In this document: positions 1 through 8,338 of the stretch, one piece after another
How the letters are laid out: every line of letters begins with the position of its first letter
Numbering within the stretch: position 1 is the stretch's first letter
Assembly (NCBI RefSeq): GCF_001612905.1
Contig: NZ_BDBI01000020.1
Coordinates: forward strand, 62,001 to 126,000
Source: Nocardia ignorata NBRC 108230
GTDB taxonomy: Bacteria; Actinomycetota; Actinomycetes; Mycobacteriales; Mycobacteriaceae
Length of the DNA: 64,000 nucleotides
Direction of reading: 5' to 3'
The notes under the pieces: model-generated
Database searches by the model: none
Seen by the model: only the letters and a program-made list of their open reading frames with translations
Told to the model about the DNA's origin: nothing
Translations under genes and position numbers: made by a program

Positions 1-1
1 C

Positions 2-1381
2 GTGCTGGCCACGGTGAAGGGCGATGTGCACGACATCGGCAAGAACCTGGTCGACATCATCCTGTCCAACAACGGCTACGAGGTGGTGAACCTGGGCATC
101 AAGCAGCCCATCGCCACCATCCTCGACGCCGCCCAGGACAAGAAGGCCGACGTGATCGGCATGTCCGGCCTGCTGGTGAAGTCCACCGTGGTGATGAAGG
201 AGAACCTGGCCGAGCTCAACGCCAAGGGCGTGGCCGAGCAGTTCCCGGTGCTCCTCGGTGGTGCCGCGCTCACCCGCTCCTACGTGGAGAACGACCTCAC
301 CGAGGTCTACGACGGTGAGGTGCACTACGCGCGTGACGCTTTCGAAGGTCTGCGGTTGATGGACGAGATCATGACCGTCAAGCGCGGCGGTGGTCTCGAC
401 CCCGACAGCCCCGAGGCGATCGAGGCGAAGAAGAAGGCCGCCGAGCGCAAGGCCCGCCACGAACGGTCCAAGCGGATCGCCGCCGAGCGCAAGGCCGCCG
501 AGGCGCCCATCGTGGTGCCCGAGCGTTCCGACGTGGCCGCCGATCAGCCGGTGCCGACCCCGCCGTTCTGGGGCACGCGTGTGGTGAAAGGCCTTCCGCT
601 GGCGGAGTACTCGGGTCTGCTCGACGAGCGGGCGTTGTTCCTCGGGCAGTGGGGTCTGCGCGGGCAGCGTGCTGGTGACGGGCCGAGCTACGAGGAACTG
701 GTCGAGACCGAGGGCCGTCCCCGGCTGCGGTACTGGCTCGACCGGCTGGCCACCGAGGGCGTGTTGCAGCACGCCGCCGTGGTGTACGGGTACTTCCCGG
801 CGGTATCGGAGGGCGACGAGGTCATCGTGCTGACCGAGCCGCAACCGGATGCACCCGTTCGGTATCGGTTCACCTTCCCGCGTCAGCAGCGTGACCGGTT
901 CCTGTGCATCGCCGACTTCATCCGCTCGCGGGACAAGGCACGCGAGACCGGTCAGGTCGACGTGCTGCCCTTCCAGCTGGTCACCATGGGCCAGCCGATC
1001 GCCGACTTCGCCAATGCCCTGTTCGCGGGCGACAGCTACCGCGACTACCTCGAGGTGCACGGTATCGGCGTGCAGCTCACCGAGGCGCTGGCCGAGTACT
1101 GGCACCGCCGGGTGCGCGAGGAACTGAGCATCGACGGGCAGTCGGTCGCCGACAGCGACCCGGCCGATGTGCAGGACTACTTCAAGCTCGGCTACCGGGG
1201 TGCGCGGTACTCCTTCGGCTACGGCGCCTGCCCGGACCTCGAGGATCGCGCCAAGCTCGTCGACCTGCTCGACGCGGGCCGGGTCGGGGTGACGCTGTCG
1301 GAAGAACTGCAGCTGCATCCCGAGCAGTCCACCGACGCCTTCGTTCTGCTGCATCCCGAGGCGAAGTACTTCAACGCCTGA
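2..1381 (+). CDS. metH: Methionine synthase, B12-dependent, C-terminal part (5' end outside window)
   Basis: This is the 3' portion of cobalamin-dependent methionine synthase, which methylates homocysteine using methyl-cobalamin charged from methyltetrahydrofolate. The visible part opens inside the B12 domain: the motif DVHDIG at residues 8-13 supplies the His that ligates cobalt. A charged Lys/Arg/Ala linker (about residues 125-180) leads into the SAM-dependent reactivation domain, with RYSFGYGACPDLEDR near residue 405 matching the SAM-binding signature. The homocysteine- and folate-binding domains must lie upstream of the window. The first codon seen is internal, not a start. The gene is followed by a clear hairpin, so it probably ends its transcription unit here. 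The family assignment is secure. Confidence 0.95.
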   Translation: MLATVKGDVHDIGKNLVDIILSNNGYEVVNLGIKQPIATILDAAQDKKADVIGMSGLLVKSTVVMKENLAELNAKGVAEQFPVLLGGAALTRSYVENDLTEVYDGEVHYARDAFEGLRLMDEIMTVKRGGGLDPDSPEAIEAKKKAAERKARHERSKRIAAERKAAEAPIVVPERSDVAADQPVPTPPFWGTRVVKGLPLAEYSGLLDERALFLGQWGLRGQRAGDGPSYEELVETEGRPRLRYWLDRLATEGVLQHAAVVYGYFPAVSEGDEVIVLTEPQPDAPVRYRFTFPRQQRDRFLCIADFIRSRDKARETGQVDVLPFQLVTMGQPIADFANALFAGDSYRDYLEVHGIGVQLTEALAEYWHRRVREELSIDGQSVADSDPADVQDYFKLGYRGARYSFGYGACPDLEDRAKLVDLLDAGRVGVTLSEELQLHPEQSTDAFVLLHPEAKYFNA

Positions 1382-1397
1382 CATCGGTGTTCGGTGA

Positions 1398-1426
1398 TCG
1401 GGCCGGTCCACCTCGGACCGGCCCGA
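1398..1426 (+). terminator. Perfect 12-bp hairpin after metH
   Basis: A 12-bp perfect GC-rich stem (arms 1398-1409 and 1415-1426) with loop ACCTC begins 16 nt after the metH stop codon. It lacks a clear U tract, which is common for actinobacterial terminators. The same ACCTC loop, flanked by CC and GG, recurs in the hairpin after prcA. Confidence 0.7.
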
Positions 1427-1596
1427 TTCGTACTGTGCCCGTTGTGAATCTGATCACGAACCCGGCGGGTCGACCATGGTGGTCGACGGTCGGCAACGGA
1501 ATCGAAGCACTGAGGCACGTAGGATTTTCGGAAGTTTCATCCCGCTGTGGCGCGGAGGGCTGGACGACTCGGCGGTAAGCAGGAGGGGCACACGTT

Positions 1597-3387
1597 ATGA
1601 CATCGGATCGGTTGATCGCGGGACGCTATCGACTCACCGACCCGATCGGCACGGGTGCGATGGGTGTGGTGTGGCGCGCCACCGACGTCCGGTTGCGGCG
1701 CACCGTCGCGGTCAAGCAGGTGCTGCTCGCGCCGGGTCTCACCGGAACCCAAGCGCTGGAAGCGAAATTGCGCGCCATGCGTGAGGGGCGTATCGCCGCC
1801 CGCCTGCACCACCCCAACGCCATCACCGTCTTCGATGTCGCCGAAGAGGACGGCCAGCCCTGGCTGGTCATGGAATACATGAACGCGCCGAGCCTCGCGG
1901 TGAAGATCTCCGGCGGGGCGACGCTGTCGCCGATCGAGGTGGCCGGGATCGGCGCGCAGGCCGCGGCGGCGTTGTCCGCCGCGCACGACGCCGGGATCAT
2001 GCACCGCGATGTGAAACCGGCCAACCTGCTCGTCGGTGACGACGGCACCGTCAAGCTCACCGACTTCGGCATCTCGCACGCCACCGGCGATGTCACCGTC
2101 ACCGCGACGGGGTTCCTCGCGGGCACCCCGGCCTATCTGGCGCCCGAGATCGCCCGTGGCGACAACCCGAAACCGGCCGCCGACGTGTTCGCCCTCGGTT
2201 CCACGCTCTACGCGGCCGTCGAGGGCGCGCCGCCGTTCGGTGAGGGCGACAATCCCCTCGCTGTCCTGCACGCCGTCGCGCGCGGGGTGGTGCCCGAGCC
2301 GAAGAAGGCGGGCCCGCTCGGACCGGTGCTGATGTGGTTGCTCACCGCCGACGACACCGAGCGCCCGACCATGGCACAGGCCAGGCGTGCGCTGGAAGAC
2401 GTTGCGGCGGGACGTGTTCCGGCGCTGCCCGCCACCGCGACCAAGGTGCTCGCGCTCGGTGAGACGCCTGTCGTATCGCCCGCACCCGAGAGCGGGGGAG
2501 TGAAGGCCGCCGGATTGCTCGGCAGCGGTTTGGCTCTCGCGAAGGCGGCCCGCTCCGCGATCACCGGCGGCTCGTCGGGCCCCGTGGGCCTGGTCGGACC
2601 ACCGCCCCCGGCCGAACCGCGGGTCCAGGACGCCGCGGCATCGGCGAACGACATCGACTCCACCGCCGCGACCGAATTCATCGGTGGTGTAGGTGATACC
2701 GGCGGGCATTCGTCGGGCAGGCCACCCGCCTTCCCCGCCGCGCCGCCGCGGACCGATTCGTCCAACAACCGCGCCGTGCTGTTGCTCGCCGCCGCCGTCG
2801 CCGCATTCACGGTGATGCTGGTGGTGCTGGTCGTCACCCGTGACCGTGGCGGTGACGCCGGGCGGCAGGCGCAGGACCCGCCCTCACCCGTCACGGTGAC
2901 CACCATGGTCGACGGCAAGGTGAGCACCGTGGTGATCGTGCCCGAGCAGGAGACGATCACCGTCTCGGCGCCGCCGCCGTCCGGGGCCACCACCGCACCC
3001 ACCTCCACCCCGGCCACGAGCAGCGCGACCTCCACCCCGCGCCCCACCACGACCACCATCACCACGACACCGTTCGGCCCACCGACGCCCGAACGCATCA
3101 ACCAGTTCATCGCGAGCTACTACGGGATGCTGCCCGGCAACACCAGCGGTGCCTGGTCGCGCCTTGCCCCCGGCTACCAGGCCCAGACCGGCGGCTTCGG
3201 CCAGTACTCGTCGTTCTGGTCGACGGTGCGCTCGGTGACTGTCGGATCGATCACCCCCAGCGGCCCCGATCGCGCGGTCGTCTCGCTCACCTACCACCTC
3301 ACCAACGGGTCGGTGAGCTCGGAGAACCGGTGGATCCAGGTCACCGGCGACGCGGGCAACCTCCAGATCGCCGGATCAGGGGTATGA
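1597..3387 (+). CDS. Transmembrane Ser/Thr protein kinase (PknB-like kinase domain)
   Basis: Eukaryotic-type Ser/Thr kinase of 596 residues. The kinase domain covers roughly residues 8-270: glycine loop GTGAMG (18-23), catalytic Lys40 in VAVK, HRDVKPANL from His136, DFG from Asp156, then an APE motif. A Pro/Ala-rich juxtamembrane region leads to one transmembrane helix (about 390-414). An extracellular Pro/Thr/Ser-rich stalk follows, then a folded C-terminal domain of about 100 residues (from PERINQFI) that looks NTF2-like, which is inference. There are no PASTA repeats, so it is not PknB itself. The start ATG has a strong AGGAGG-type ribosome site. It is a membrane sensor kinase with unknown ligand; no partner phosphatase is adjacent. 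Confidence 0.92.
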   Translation: MTSDRLIAGRYRLTDPIGTGAMGVVWRATDVRLRRTVAVKQVLLAPGLTGTQALEAKLRAMREGRIAARLHHPNAITVFDVAEEDGQPWLVMEYMNAPSLAVKISGGATLSPIEVAGIGAQAAAALSAAHDAGIMHRDVKPANLLVGDDGTVKLTDFGISHATGDVTVTATGFLAGTPAYLAPEIARGDNPKPAADVFALGSTLYAAVEGAPPFGEGDNPLAVLHAVARGVVPEPKKAGPLGPVLMWLLTADDTERPTMAQARRALEDVAAGRVPALPATATKVLALGETPVVSPAPESGGVKAAGLLGSGLALAKAARSAITGGSSGPVGLVGPPPPAEPRVQDAAASANDIDSTAATEFIGGVGDTGGHSSGRPPAFPAAPPRTDSSNNRAVLLLAAAVAAFTVMLVVLVVTRDRGGDAGRQAQDPPSPVTVTTMVDGKVSTVVIVPEQETITVSAPPPSGATTAPTSTPATSSATSTPRPTTTTITTTPFGPPTPERINQFIASYYGMLPGNTSGAWSRLAPGYQAQTGGFGQYSSFWSTVRSVTVGSITPSGPDRAVVSLTYHLTNGSVSSENRWIQVTGDAGNLQIAGSGV

Positions 3388-3463
3388 ACCGAACCCGTTA
3401 GGCTTGACCGGGCCCCGCGAGCGCTGGTGCCGGCGAGACGACGAGAACGAGGCGAGTGAACAC

Positions 3464-4156
3464 GTGAGCGCGCGACCGGCCGCGGTGCTGTGGGACATGG
3501 ACGGCACGCTGCTCGATTCGGAGAAGCTGTGGGACATCGCGGTGCGCGAGCTGGCTCGCGAACACGGCCACGAGATGAGCGACGAGTTGCGTCACTCCCT
3601 CATCGGTGCTTCCGGGCCCAATGCGCTGCGCATGCTCTTCGACGGTGTCGGCGTCACCGCGACCCCGCAGGTGATCGCGGCGGCGGGGGAATTCCTCGAA
3701 CAGCGCGTCACCGAACTGATGCTCGGCCCCATCCCGTGGCGCCCCGGCGCGCTCGACGCGCTGAACATGGTGCGCGCCGCGAGTCTGCGCTGCGCGCTGG
3801 TGACCAACACCAAACGCTCGCTCACCGAGTACGGCCTCGACACCCTCGGCAGGCACTTCTTCGACCTGTCGGTCTGCGGTGACGAGGTGGCCCACGGCAA
3901 GCCCGCGCCCGACGTCTACCTGCGTGCGGCCGAACTGCTCGGTGTCGATCCGGCCGACTGTGTGGCGCTGGAGGACTCGCCGACCGGTGCGCTGGCCGCG
4001 CAGGGGGCCGGCTGCGCGGTGATCGTGATTCCCTGCGAAATCGAGGTTCCCGAGGTCGCCGGGCGGGTATTCAGGGAATCACTGAACGGATTGTCGGTGG
4101 CCGACCTGCGTGCCGCCTTCGCCGCACGGGACGAACGGGCCACTGCCACCGCGTGA
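3464..4156 (+). CDS. HAD-superfamily hydrolase (phosphatase, subfamily IA)
   Basis: A 230-residue haloacid-dehalogenase-like hydrolase. Motif I is DMDGTLLDS with nucleophile Asp11 and general acid Asp13; motif II is VTNT; the motif III Lys lies in GKPAPDVY; motif IV is ALEDSPTG. A helical cap between motifs I and II indicates subfamily IA, typical of phosphoglycolate- or beta-phosphoglucomutase-like enzymes. The substrate cannot be read from sequence. The GTG at 3464 was chosen because conserved sequence starts right after it and a GAGGCGAG ribosome site precedes it; a TTG 60 nt upstream is open but adds a non-conserved charged stretch. A TAGGCT -10-like hexamer lies at 3399-3404, giving a leader of about 50 nt. 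Confidence 0.85.
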   Translation: MSARPAAVLWDMDGTLLDSEKLWDIAVRELAREHGHEMSDELRHSLIGASGPNALRMLFDGVGVTATPQVIAAAGEFLEQRVTELMLGPIPWRPGALDALNMVRAASLRCALVTNTKRSLTEYGLDTLGRHFFDLSVCGDEVAHGKPAPDVYLRAAELLGVDPADCVALEDSPTGALAAQGAGCAVIVIPCEIEVPEVAGRVFRESLNGLSVADLRAAFAARDERATATA

Positions 4157-4313
4157 TAGGGCGTAATAGCCTACCGTGATAATTCTGTCATCGGGGTAGA
4201 ATTTACGAAAACCGTTGTGGCACAGATGAATTCACCGCCCTGTGATCTGTTCGGGATTGGCCGATTCGGCCGAATCCCGGGCGTGTCACAGAATTTTCGC
4301 GCAAACTGTTTCC
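4157..4313. promoter_or_regulatory. AT-richer promoter region with an inverted repeat upstream of the oxygenase operon
   Basis: This gap is clearly richer in A and T than its surroundings. It contains an inverted repeat with arms at 4252-4262 and 4268-4279 and the short word TGTCACAG or close variants more than once. It probably carries the promoter and operator of the three-gene operon beginning at 4314. No Shine-Dalgarno sequence precedes that start. No known regulator consensus was recognised. Confidence 0.35.
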
Positions 4314-5177
4314 ATGACAGGCACGCGGGGGCTTGACGAAATCGTCGACATCGCACGGTATCCACTCACCGATCCGGGCGGTCCGGGTAGACAGGCCGCG
4401 ATAGACGCGGCTCGTGCCGAACTCGCCGAGGACGGCTGTACCGTGCTGCGGGAATTCATCCGCCCGCAGCTGCTCGACACCCTGCGCGCCGAGGGCGAGG
4501 CCATCGCCCCGCACGCCCACTACAAGGTGGAGCGGGTCAACGCCTACAACATTCCGCTCGACGCCGACCTGCCCGCCGATCACCCGGCGCGCATCGTGCT
4601 CGACCGGGGCAACGCCTTCGTCGCCCGCGACCACATCCCCACCGACGCGCTGATCCAGCGCCTCTACACCGACCCGGTGTTCCAGCGCTTCGTCGCCGAC
4701 TGCTTCGAACTCGACGAGCTGCACGAATTCGCCGACCCGCTGGCCGGGCTGTGTCTGAACGTGGTCGAGCCGGGCATGTCGCACCCCTGGCATTTCGACA
4801 CCAACGAATTCACCGTCAGCATGCTCACCCGCCGCCCCGACTCGGGTGGTGTCTTCGAGTACTGCCCCAACATCCGCGACCCGCACGCCGAGAATCTCGA
4901 CGACGTGCGGGCCGTGCTGACCGGCGAGGGCGAGCGCTTCATCCGGGCGCTCGAGCTGCGCCCGGGCGACCTGCAACTGTTCAAGGGCCGATTCTCCCTA
5001 CACCGCGTCACCGAGGTGACCGGTGCCGGACAACGACATTCGGCGATCTTCGCCTACACGGACCGGCCAGGGGTGATCGGCACTGTCGAACGCACCAGGC
5101 AGCTGTTCGGCCGTGTGCTACCCGATCACGTGGCCGCCGCGGCCGCCGCCGTCCGAGGTGACCGACTGCTCGACTGA
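4314..5177 (+). CDS. Fe(II)/2-oxoglutarate-dependent oxygenase (HalD/BesD/ArpA-like)
   Basis: A 287-residue non-haem iron oxygenase. The metal site reads His160-Phe-Asp162 in HPWHFDTNEF and distal His230 in SLHRVTEV; Arg241 (QRHSAIFAY) is placed to bind 2-oxoglutarate. The overall pattern recalls the HalD/BesD family, whose radical halogenases replace the iron-binding Asp by Gly or Ala. Here Asp is kept, so hydroxylation rather than halogenation is predicted. The substrate is unknown; free amino acids such as lysine are known for relatives. The ATG at 4314 was preferred over an upstream ATG at 4242 because the extra N-terminus looks non-coding. It is first of three co-directional genes, 9 nt before the methyltransferase. 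Confidence 0.78.
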   Translation: MTGTRGLDEIVDIARYPLTDPGGPGRQAAIDAARAELAEDGCTVLREFIRPQLLDTLRAEGEAIAPHAHYKVERVNAYNIPLDADLPADHPARIVLDRGNAFVARDHIPTDALIQRLYTDPVFQRFVADCFELDELHEFADPLAGLCLNVVEPGMSHPWHFDTNEFTVSMLTRRPDSGGVFEYCPNIRDPHAENLDDVRAVLTGEGERFIRALELRPGDLQLFKGRFSLHRVTEVTGAGQRHSAIFAYTDRPGVIGTVERTRQLFGRVLPDHVAAAAAAVRGDRLLD

Positions 5178-5186
5178 GAGGAACCC

Positions 5187-6002
5187 ATGTCCGTTCCGTT
5201 GCACACCACCGGTAAAGCATCCTTCGACGACATCTACGAGAGTCCGGACCCGCGTGCGTATTTCGCGCGCATGAACGAGCTGGACTACCGGATCCCGGAA
5301 CTGGCGAAGCCGCATTTCGCCGAGCAGTTGCGCCAGCTGCGCGCCGCACGTCCGGACCGCATCCCGACGGTGCTCGACCTGGGCTGCTCCTACGGAGTGA
5401 ACGCGGCGCTGCTGCGGACCGACACCACCGTCGACGAGCTGGCCACGCACTACCGCGAACACGCCGACACCGACCGCGTCGGCCTCATCGCCGCGGACCG
5501 GGAGCGGTTACGCACCGACCTGATGCCCGACGTACGCTTCATCGGGATGGACGCCGCACGCCCGGCGCTGACCTACGCCCACGCCGCCGGACTCCTGCAC
5601 GATTTCGTGCACGCCGACCTCGAGGCCACCGAGCCCACCGAGGCACAGCGACGTGTGCTCGCCTCCGCCGATCTGGTGATCTCCACCGGATGCGTCGGCT
5701 ACATCACCGAGAAAACCCTGTCCAGGGTCGCGCAAGCCGATCCACACAAGCGACCGTGGATGGCGCACTTCGTGTTGCGGATGTTCGACTTCGATCCCAT
5801 CGCCGCCGAACTCGCCGCGCTCGGCTATCGCAGTGAGCAGCGGCCCGGTATGTTCCAGCAGCGTCGCTTCGCCTCGGCGCAGGAACGTCAGCAGGTACTC
5901 GATGCGTTGGCGGCCAAGGGAATCGACACCACCGATCACGAAGCCGAAGGCTGGCTCTACGCCAACCTGTTCCTGTCCCGCCCGCATCCCATCGAGACCT
6001 GA
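5187..6002 (+). CDS. Class I SAM-dependent methyltransferase
   Basis: A 271-residue protein with a Rossmann-type SAM site: motif I VLDLGCSYG at residues 62-70, an acidic end of strand 2 (FIGMDAARPAL), and motif IV-like ADLVISTGCVGYI. No DNA-, RNA- or lipid-specific domain is visible, so a small-molecule N- or O-methyltransferase is the best reading. A GAGAGGA ribosome site precedes the ATG. It sits between the 2-oxoglutarate oxygenase and the carnitine-type acyltransferase with gaps of 9 nt on each side, so the three are almost certainly co-transcribed. Context suggests it may N-methylate an amine or amino acid to the betaine-like substrate of the acyltransferase; this is inference. Confidence 0.8.
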   Translation: MSVPLHTTGKASFDDIYESPDPRAYFARMNELDYRIPELAKPHFAEQLRQLRAARPDRIPTVLDLGCSYGVNAALLRTDTTVDELATHYREHADTDRVGLIAADRERLRTDLMPDVRFIGMDAARPALTYAHAAGLLHDFVHADLEATEPTEAQRRVLASADLVISTGCVGYITEKTLSRVAQADPHKRPWMAHFVLRMFDFDPIAAELAALGYRSEQRPGMFQQRRFASAQERQQVLDALAAKGIDTTDHEAEGWLYANLFLSRPHPIET

Positions 6003-6011
6003 GGATCTGGA

Positions 6012-7823
6012 TTGAACCAACCCACGTTCGCCGCCGAAGACACCCTGCCCCGGGTTCCGCTGCCGACACTGGAAGACAGTTGCGCGCGGTTCCTGCGGTG
6101 GTGCGCTCCGCTGCTCGGCGCCGAGGAATACGCAACCACCGAGGGCGCGGTAGCCGAGCTGCTGCGCCCCGGTGGGGCCGGGCGCACCCTGCACGCCGCG
6201 CTGGCCGAATACGACGCCACACCCGGTGTCGGCAGCTGGCTCGACGAGTTCTGGCCCTCGCGGTACCTCGGCCGCCGCGACCGGATCGCGCTCAACGCCA
6301 ACTTCGTGTTCCTGTTCCGTGACGACACGCCGCTGGCGTCGTCGACGGTGGCGGGGCAGGCCGAGCGGGCCGCCGCGCTCATCGGCGCCGCTGTCGACTA
6401 CAAGCTGGCCCTGGACGCGGAGAAGATCCCGCCGGTCACCCAGCGTGGACAGCAGTTGTCGATGTGGCAGAACAAGTACCTGTTCTCCGAGACCCGGATT
6501 CCCGGCGAGGTGCAGGACTCCGTTCGAAAGCCCTACAGCGACGAATGGCCGGGGCCATCAGACGCCCGCCACATCGCGGTCTTCTACCGCGGCAACATCT
6601 TCCGGATGGACGTGGTCGGGGCCGACGGTGCGCCGTACGCGTTCTCCGACCTCGTCGACGGGTTGCGTGCGGTGATCAAGGCGGGCACCAAGCCGGCCGC
6701 CACCGATACCTCGGTCGGTCATCTCACCACCAAGGCACGCGCCGAATGGGCCCGCAGCCGGGCCGCCCTGCGCACCGTGCCCGCCAATGTGGAGGCGTTC
6801 GACGCCATCGAGACCGCACTGTTCTCGGTGTGCCTCGAGGACTTCGCGCCCCGCGACGAACTGCACGCCTGCGATCAGCTCCTGCACGGCGACAGCGGCA
6901 ACCGCTACTTCGACAAGTCGGTGTCGTTCATCGTCTTCGCCGACGGCCAGGCGGGCATCAATATCGAGCACTGCGGGCTCGACGGCACAACGGTGCTGTC
7001 GTTCGTCGACGCGCTGCTCGAGCGCGGCGCCGACGACCACGCCGCCACCAGTGGCGCGAAGGCACAGGGCCTGCCTGCCGTCGAGCCGATCGAGTTCGAG
7101 CTCGACTCGGCGGCACGCGCCGATATCGCCGCCGCCGGAGCGGATTTCGCGAAGTTCGCCGCCGACACCGCCACCTCGCTGGTGTCGTTCGACGACTTCG
7201 GCACCGCCGACGCCAAGAAGCTCGGCATCTCGCCGGACGCGTTCGCGCAGCTGAGTTATCAGCTCGCGCACCGGCGCAGCAAGGGCATCACCGGGGCGAC
7301 CTACGAGTCCATCGCGACCCGTCAGTTCCGCAACGGCCGCACCGAGGCCATGCGGGTGGTGACACCGGAGATGGTGGCCTTCGTCGACGCCATGGTCGAC
7401 CCCGAGGCCGACCAGGAGACCAAGCTCGCCGCCGCGCGGGCCGCCGCCACCGCGCACGTGAACCGCGCCAAGGAATGCCAGGCGGGCCAGGCACCCGAGC
7501 AGCACCTGTGGGAGCTGGAGTGGATCCAGCGCCGCCGCGGTGCCGAGCTCGGTGTGGACGGTGAGCGGATCGCGTTGTTCGACAGCCCCGGCTGGACGGT
7601 CATGCGCGACGACTACCTGTCGACCAGCTCGGCGCCCTCGCAGTACATCCGCTACTTCGGTTTCGGGTCGACCAGCCCGCGCTGTATCGGCATCGCCTAC
7701 GTGCTGTTGCCGGACCGCTGGAACATCTACCTGGCCACGCCGAAGTCGGTGGCCGATCAGATGTACGCGTTCGCCGACCACCTGCGCACGGCTGTAGCCG
7801 AACTGCGGGAGTTGCTCGCGTGA
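6012..7823 (+). CDS. Choline/carnitine O-acyltransferase family protein
   Basis: A 603-residue protein matching the carnitine acyltransferase family in length and architecture. The N-terminus has the family opening (PRVPLPTLEDSCARFL), the centre has the catalytic His320 in INIEHCGLDG, and the C-terminus has SQYIRYFGFGSTSPR, the acyl-CoA/carnitine-site region. Characterised members move acyl groups between CoA and the hydroxyl of carnitine or choline. The enzyme is mainly eukaryotic and uncommon in bacteria. Translation probably starts at TTG 6012, preceded by GAGGA. A strong hairpin follows the stop codon, ending the operon. With the upstream oxygenase and methyltransferase it suggests synthesis of an O-acylated hydroxy-betaine rather than fatty-acid import; acyl donor and acceptor are unknown. 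Confidence 0.85.
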   Translation: MNQPTFAAEDTLPRVPLPTLEDSCARFLRWCAPLLGAEEYATTEGAVAELLRPGGAGRTLHAALAEYDATPGVGSWLDEFWPSRYLGRRDRIALNANFVFLFRDDTPLASSTVAGQAERAAALIGAAVDYKLALDAEKIPPVTQRGQQLSMWQNKYLFSETRIPGEVQDSVRKPYSDEWPGPSDARHIAVFYRGNIFRMDVVGADGAPYAFSDLVDGLRAVIKAGTKPAATDTSVGHLTTKARAEWARSRAALRTVPANVEAFDAIETALFSVCLEDFAPRDELHACDQLLHGDSGNRYFDKSVSFIVFADGQAGINIEHCGLDGTTVLSFVDALLERGADDHAATSGAKAQGLPAVEPIEFELDSAARADIAAAGADFAKFAADTATSLVSFDDFGTADAKKLGISPDAFAQLSYQLAHRRSKGITGATYESIATRQFRNGRTEAMRVVTPEMVAFVDAMVDPEADQETKLAAARAAATAHVNRAKECQAGQAPEQHLWELEWIQRRRGAELGVDGERIALFDSPGWTVMRDDYLSTSSAPSQYIRYFGFGSTSPRCIGIAYVLLPDRWNIYLATPKSVADQMYAFADHLRTAVAELRELLA

Positions 7824-7827
7824 GCCT

Positions 7828-7861
7828 GGTCGGGTGCGCGGTCGTGGCCGCGCACCCGACC
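7828..7861 (+). terminator. 14-bp hairpin ending the oxygenase/acyltransferase operon
   Basis: A perfect 14-bp GC-rich stem (arms 7828-7841 and 7848-7861) with a 6-nt loop starts 4 nt after the acyltransferase stop codon. There is no U tract, but position and strength fit an actinobacterial terminator. A smaller GC-rich hairpin lies around 7871-7890. Confidence 0.7.
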
Positions 7862-7899
7862 TCGAGGAGGGTCCGCCGCGCAGCGGCGGGTTCGCGGCC

Positions 7900-7966
7900 G
7901 TCCCGTCGATCAGGTGCCGTTGCGTAGGCGACGAAGGAGCAAGCAACGGTGCCTGATCGACGGGAC
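7900..7966. repeat. 24-bp near-perfect inverted repeat upstream of hisE
   Basis: Arms 7900-7923 and 7943-7966 are complementary at 22 of 24 positions; as plus-strand RNA both exceptions are G-U wobbles, so the stem pairs fully. The 19-nt loop reads GTAGGCGACGAAGGAGCAA. It lies after the acyltransferase terminator and 51 nt before the hisE start. The loop shares words (GCGTAGGCG, GGAGC) with the hairpin after pafA, so it may belong to a repeated intergenic element. Confidence 0.7.
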
Positions 7967-8017
7967 CGGTGGGGCCGCGAACTCGAGCGCGCCAGCGCTC
8001 AAATAGCATTGCTGATC

Positions 8018-8281
8018 GTGAAGAACTTCGAGTCCCTGTTCGCCGAGCTGACCGAGCGTGCCAAGACCCGTCCCGAGGGGTCGGGCACCGTGGCCGCGCT
8101 GGACGCGGGCGTGCATTTCCAGGGGAAGAAGGTGCTCGAGGAGGCCGGTGAGATCTGGCTGGCCGCCGAGCACGAGAGCGACGAAGCCCTCGCCGAGGAG
8201 ATCTCCCAGTTGCTGTACTGGGTGCAGGTGATGATGGTTGGTCGCGGGCTGACGCTCGAGGACGTGTACCGACATCTGTGA
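8018..8281 (+). CDS. hisE: Phosphoribosyl-ATP pyrophosphohydrolase
   Basis: An 87-residue enzyme for the second step of histidine synthesis, hydrolysing phosphoribosyl-ATP to phosphoribosyl-AMP. The conserved acidic metal-binding helices are present: KKVLEEAGEIWLAAEHES and ALAEEISQLLYWVQVMM. The GTG at 8018 gives a protein matching the mycobacterial HisE core, with few extra residues. There is no Shine-Dalgarno sequence; instead TAGCAT lies at 8004-8009, ending 8 nt before the GTG, which points to a leaderless mRNA. An upstream GTG at 7949 is open in frame but sits inside the large hairpin. hisG follows after 57 nt, and the two form the usual actinobacterial hisE-hisG pair. Confidence 0.93.
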   Translation: MKNFESLFAELTERAKTRPEGSGTVAALDAGVHFQGKKVLEEAGEIWLAAEHESDEALAEEISQLLYWVQVMMVGRGLTLEDVYRHL

Positions 8282-8338
8282 CGGCTGATCCGTCCGATTC
8301 GACACTCCTCCCGTCATCCCCCGAAAGGACCACCTTCC

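Noticed and set aside
4314..5177. Radical halogenase (BesD/HalD type)
   Set aside because: Asp162 is present in the HxD motif, so the chloride-binding site of halogenases is not formed; an oxygenase call is safer.
7949..8017. N-terminal extension of HisE from GTG 7949
   Set aside because: It falls in the large hairpin, is not similar to known HisE proteins, and the -10 element at 8004-8009 fits the start at 8018.
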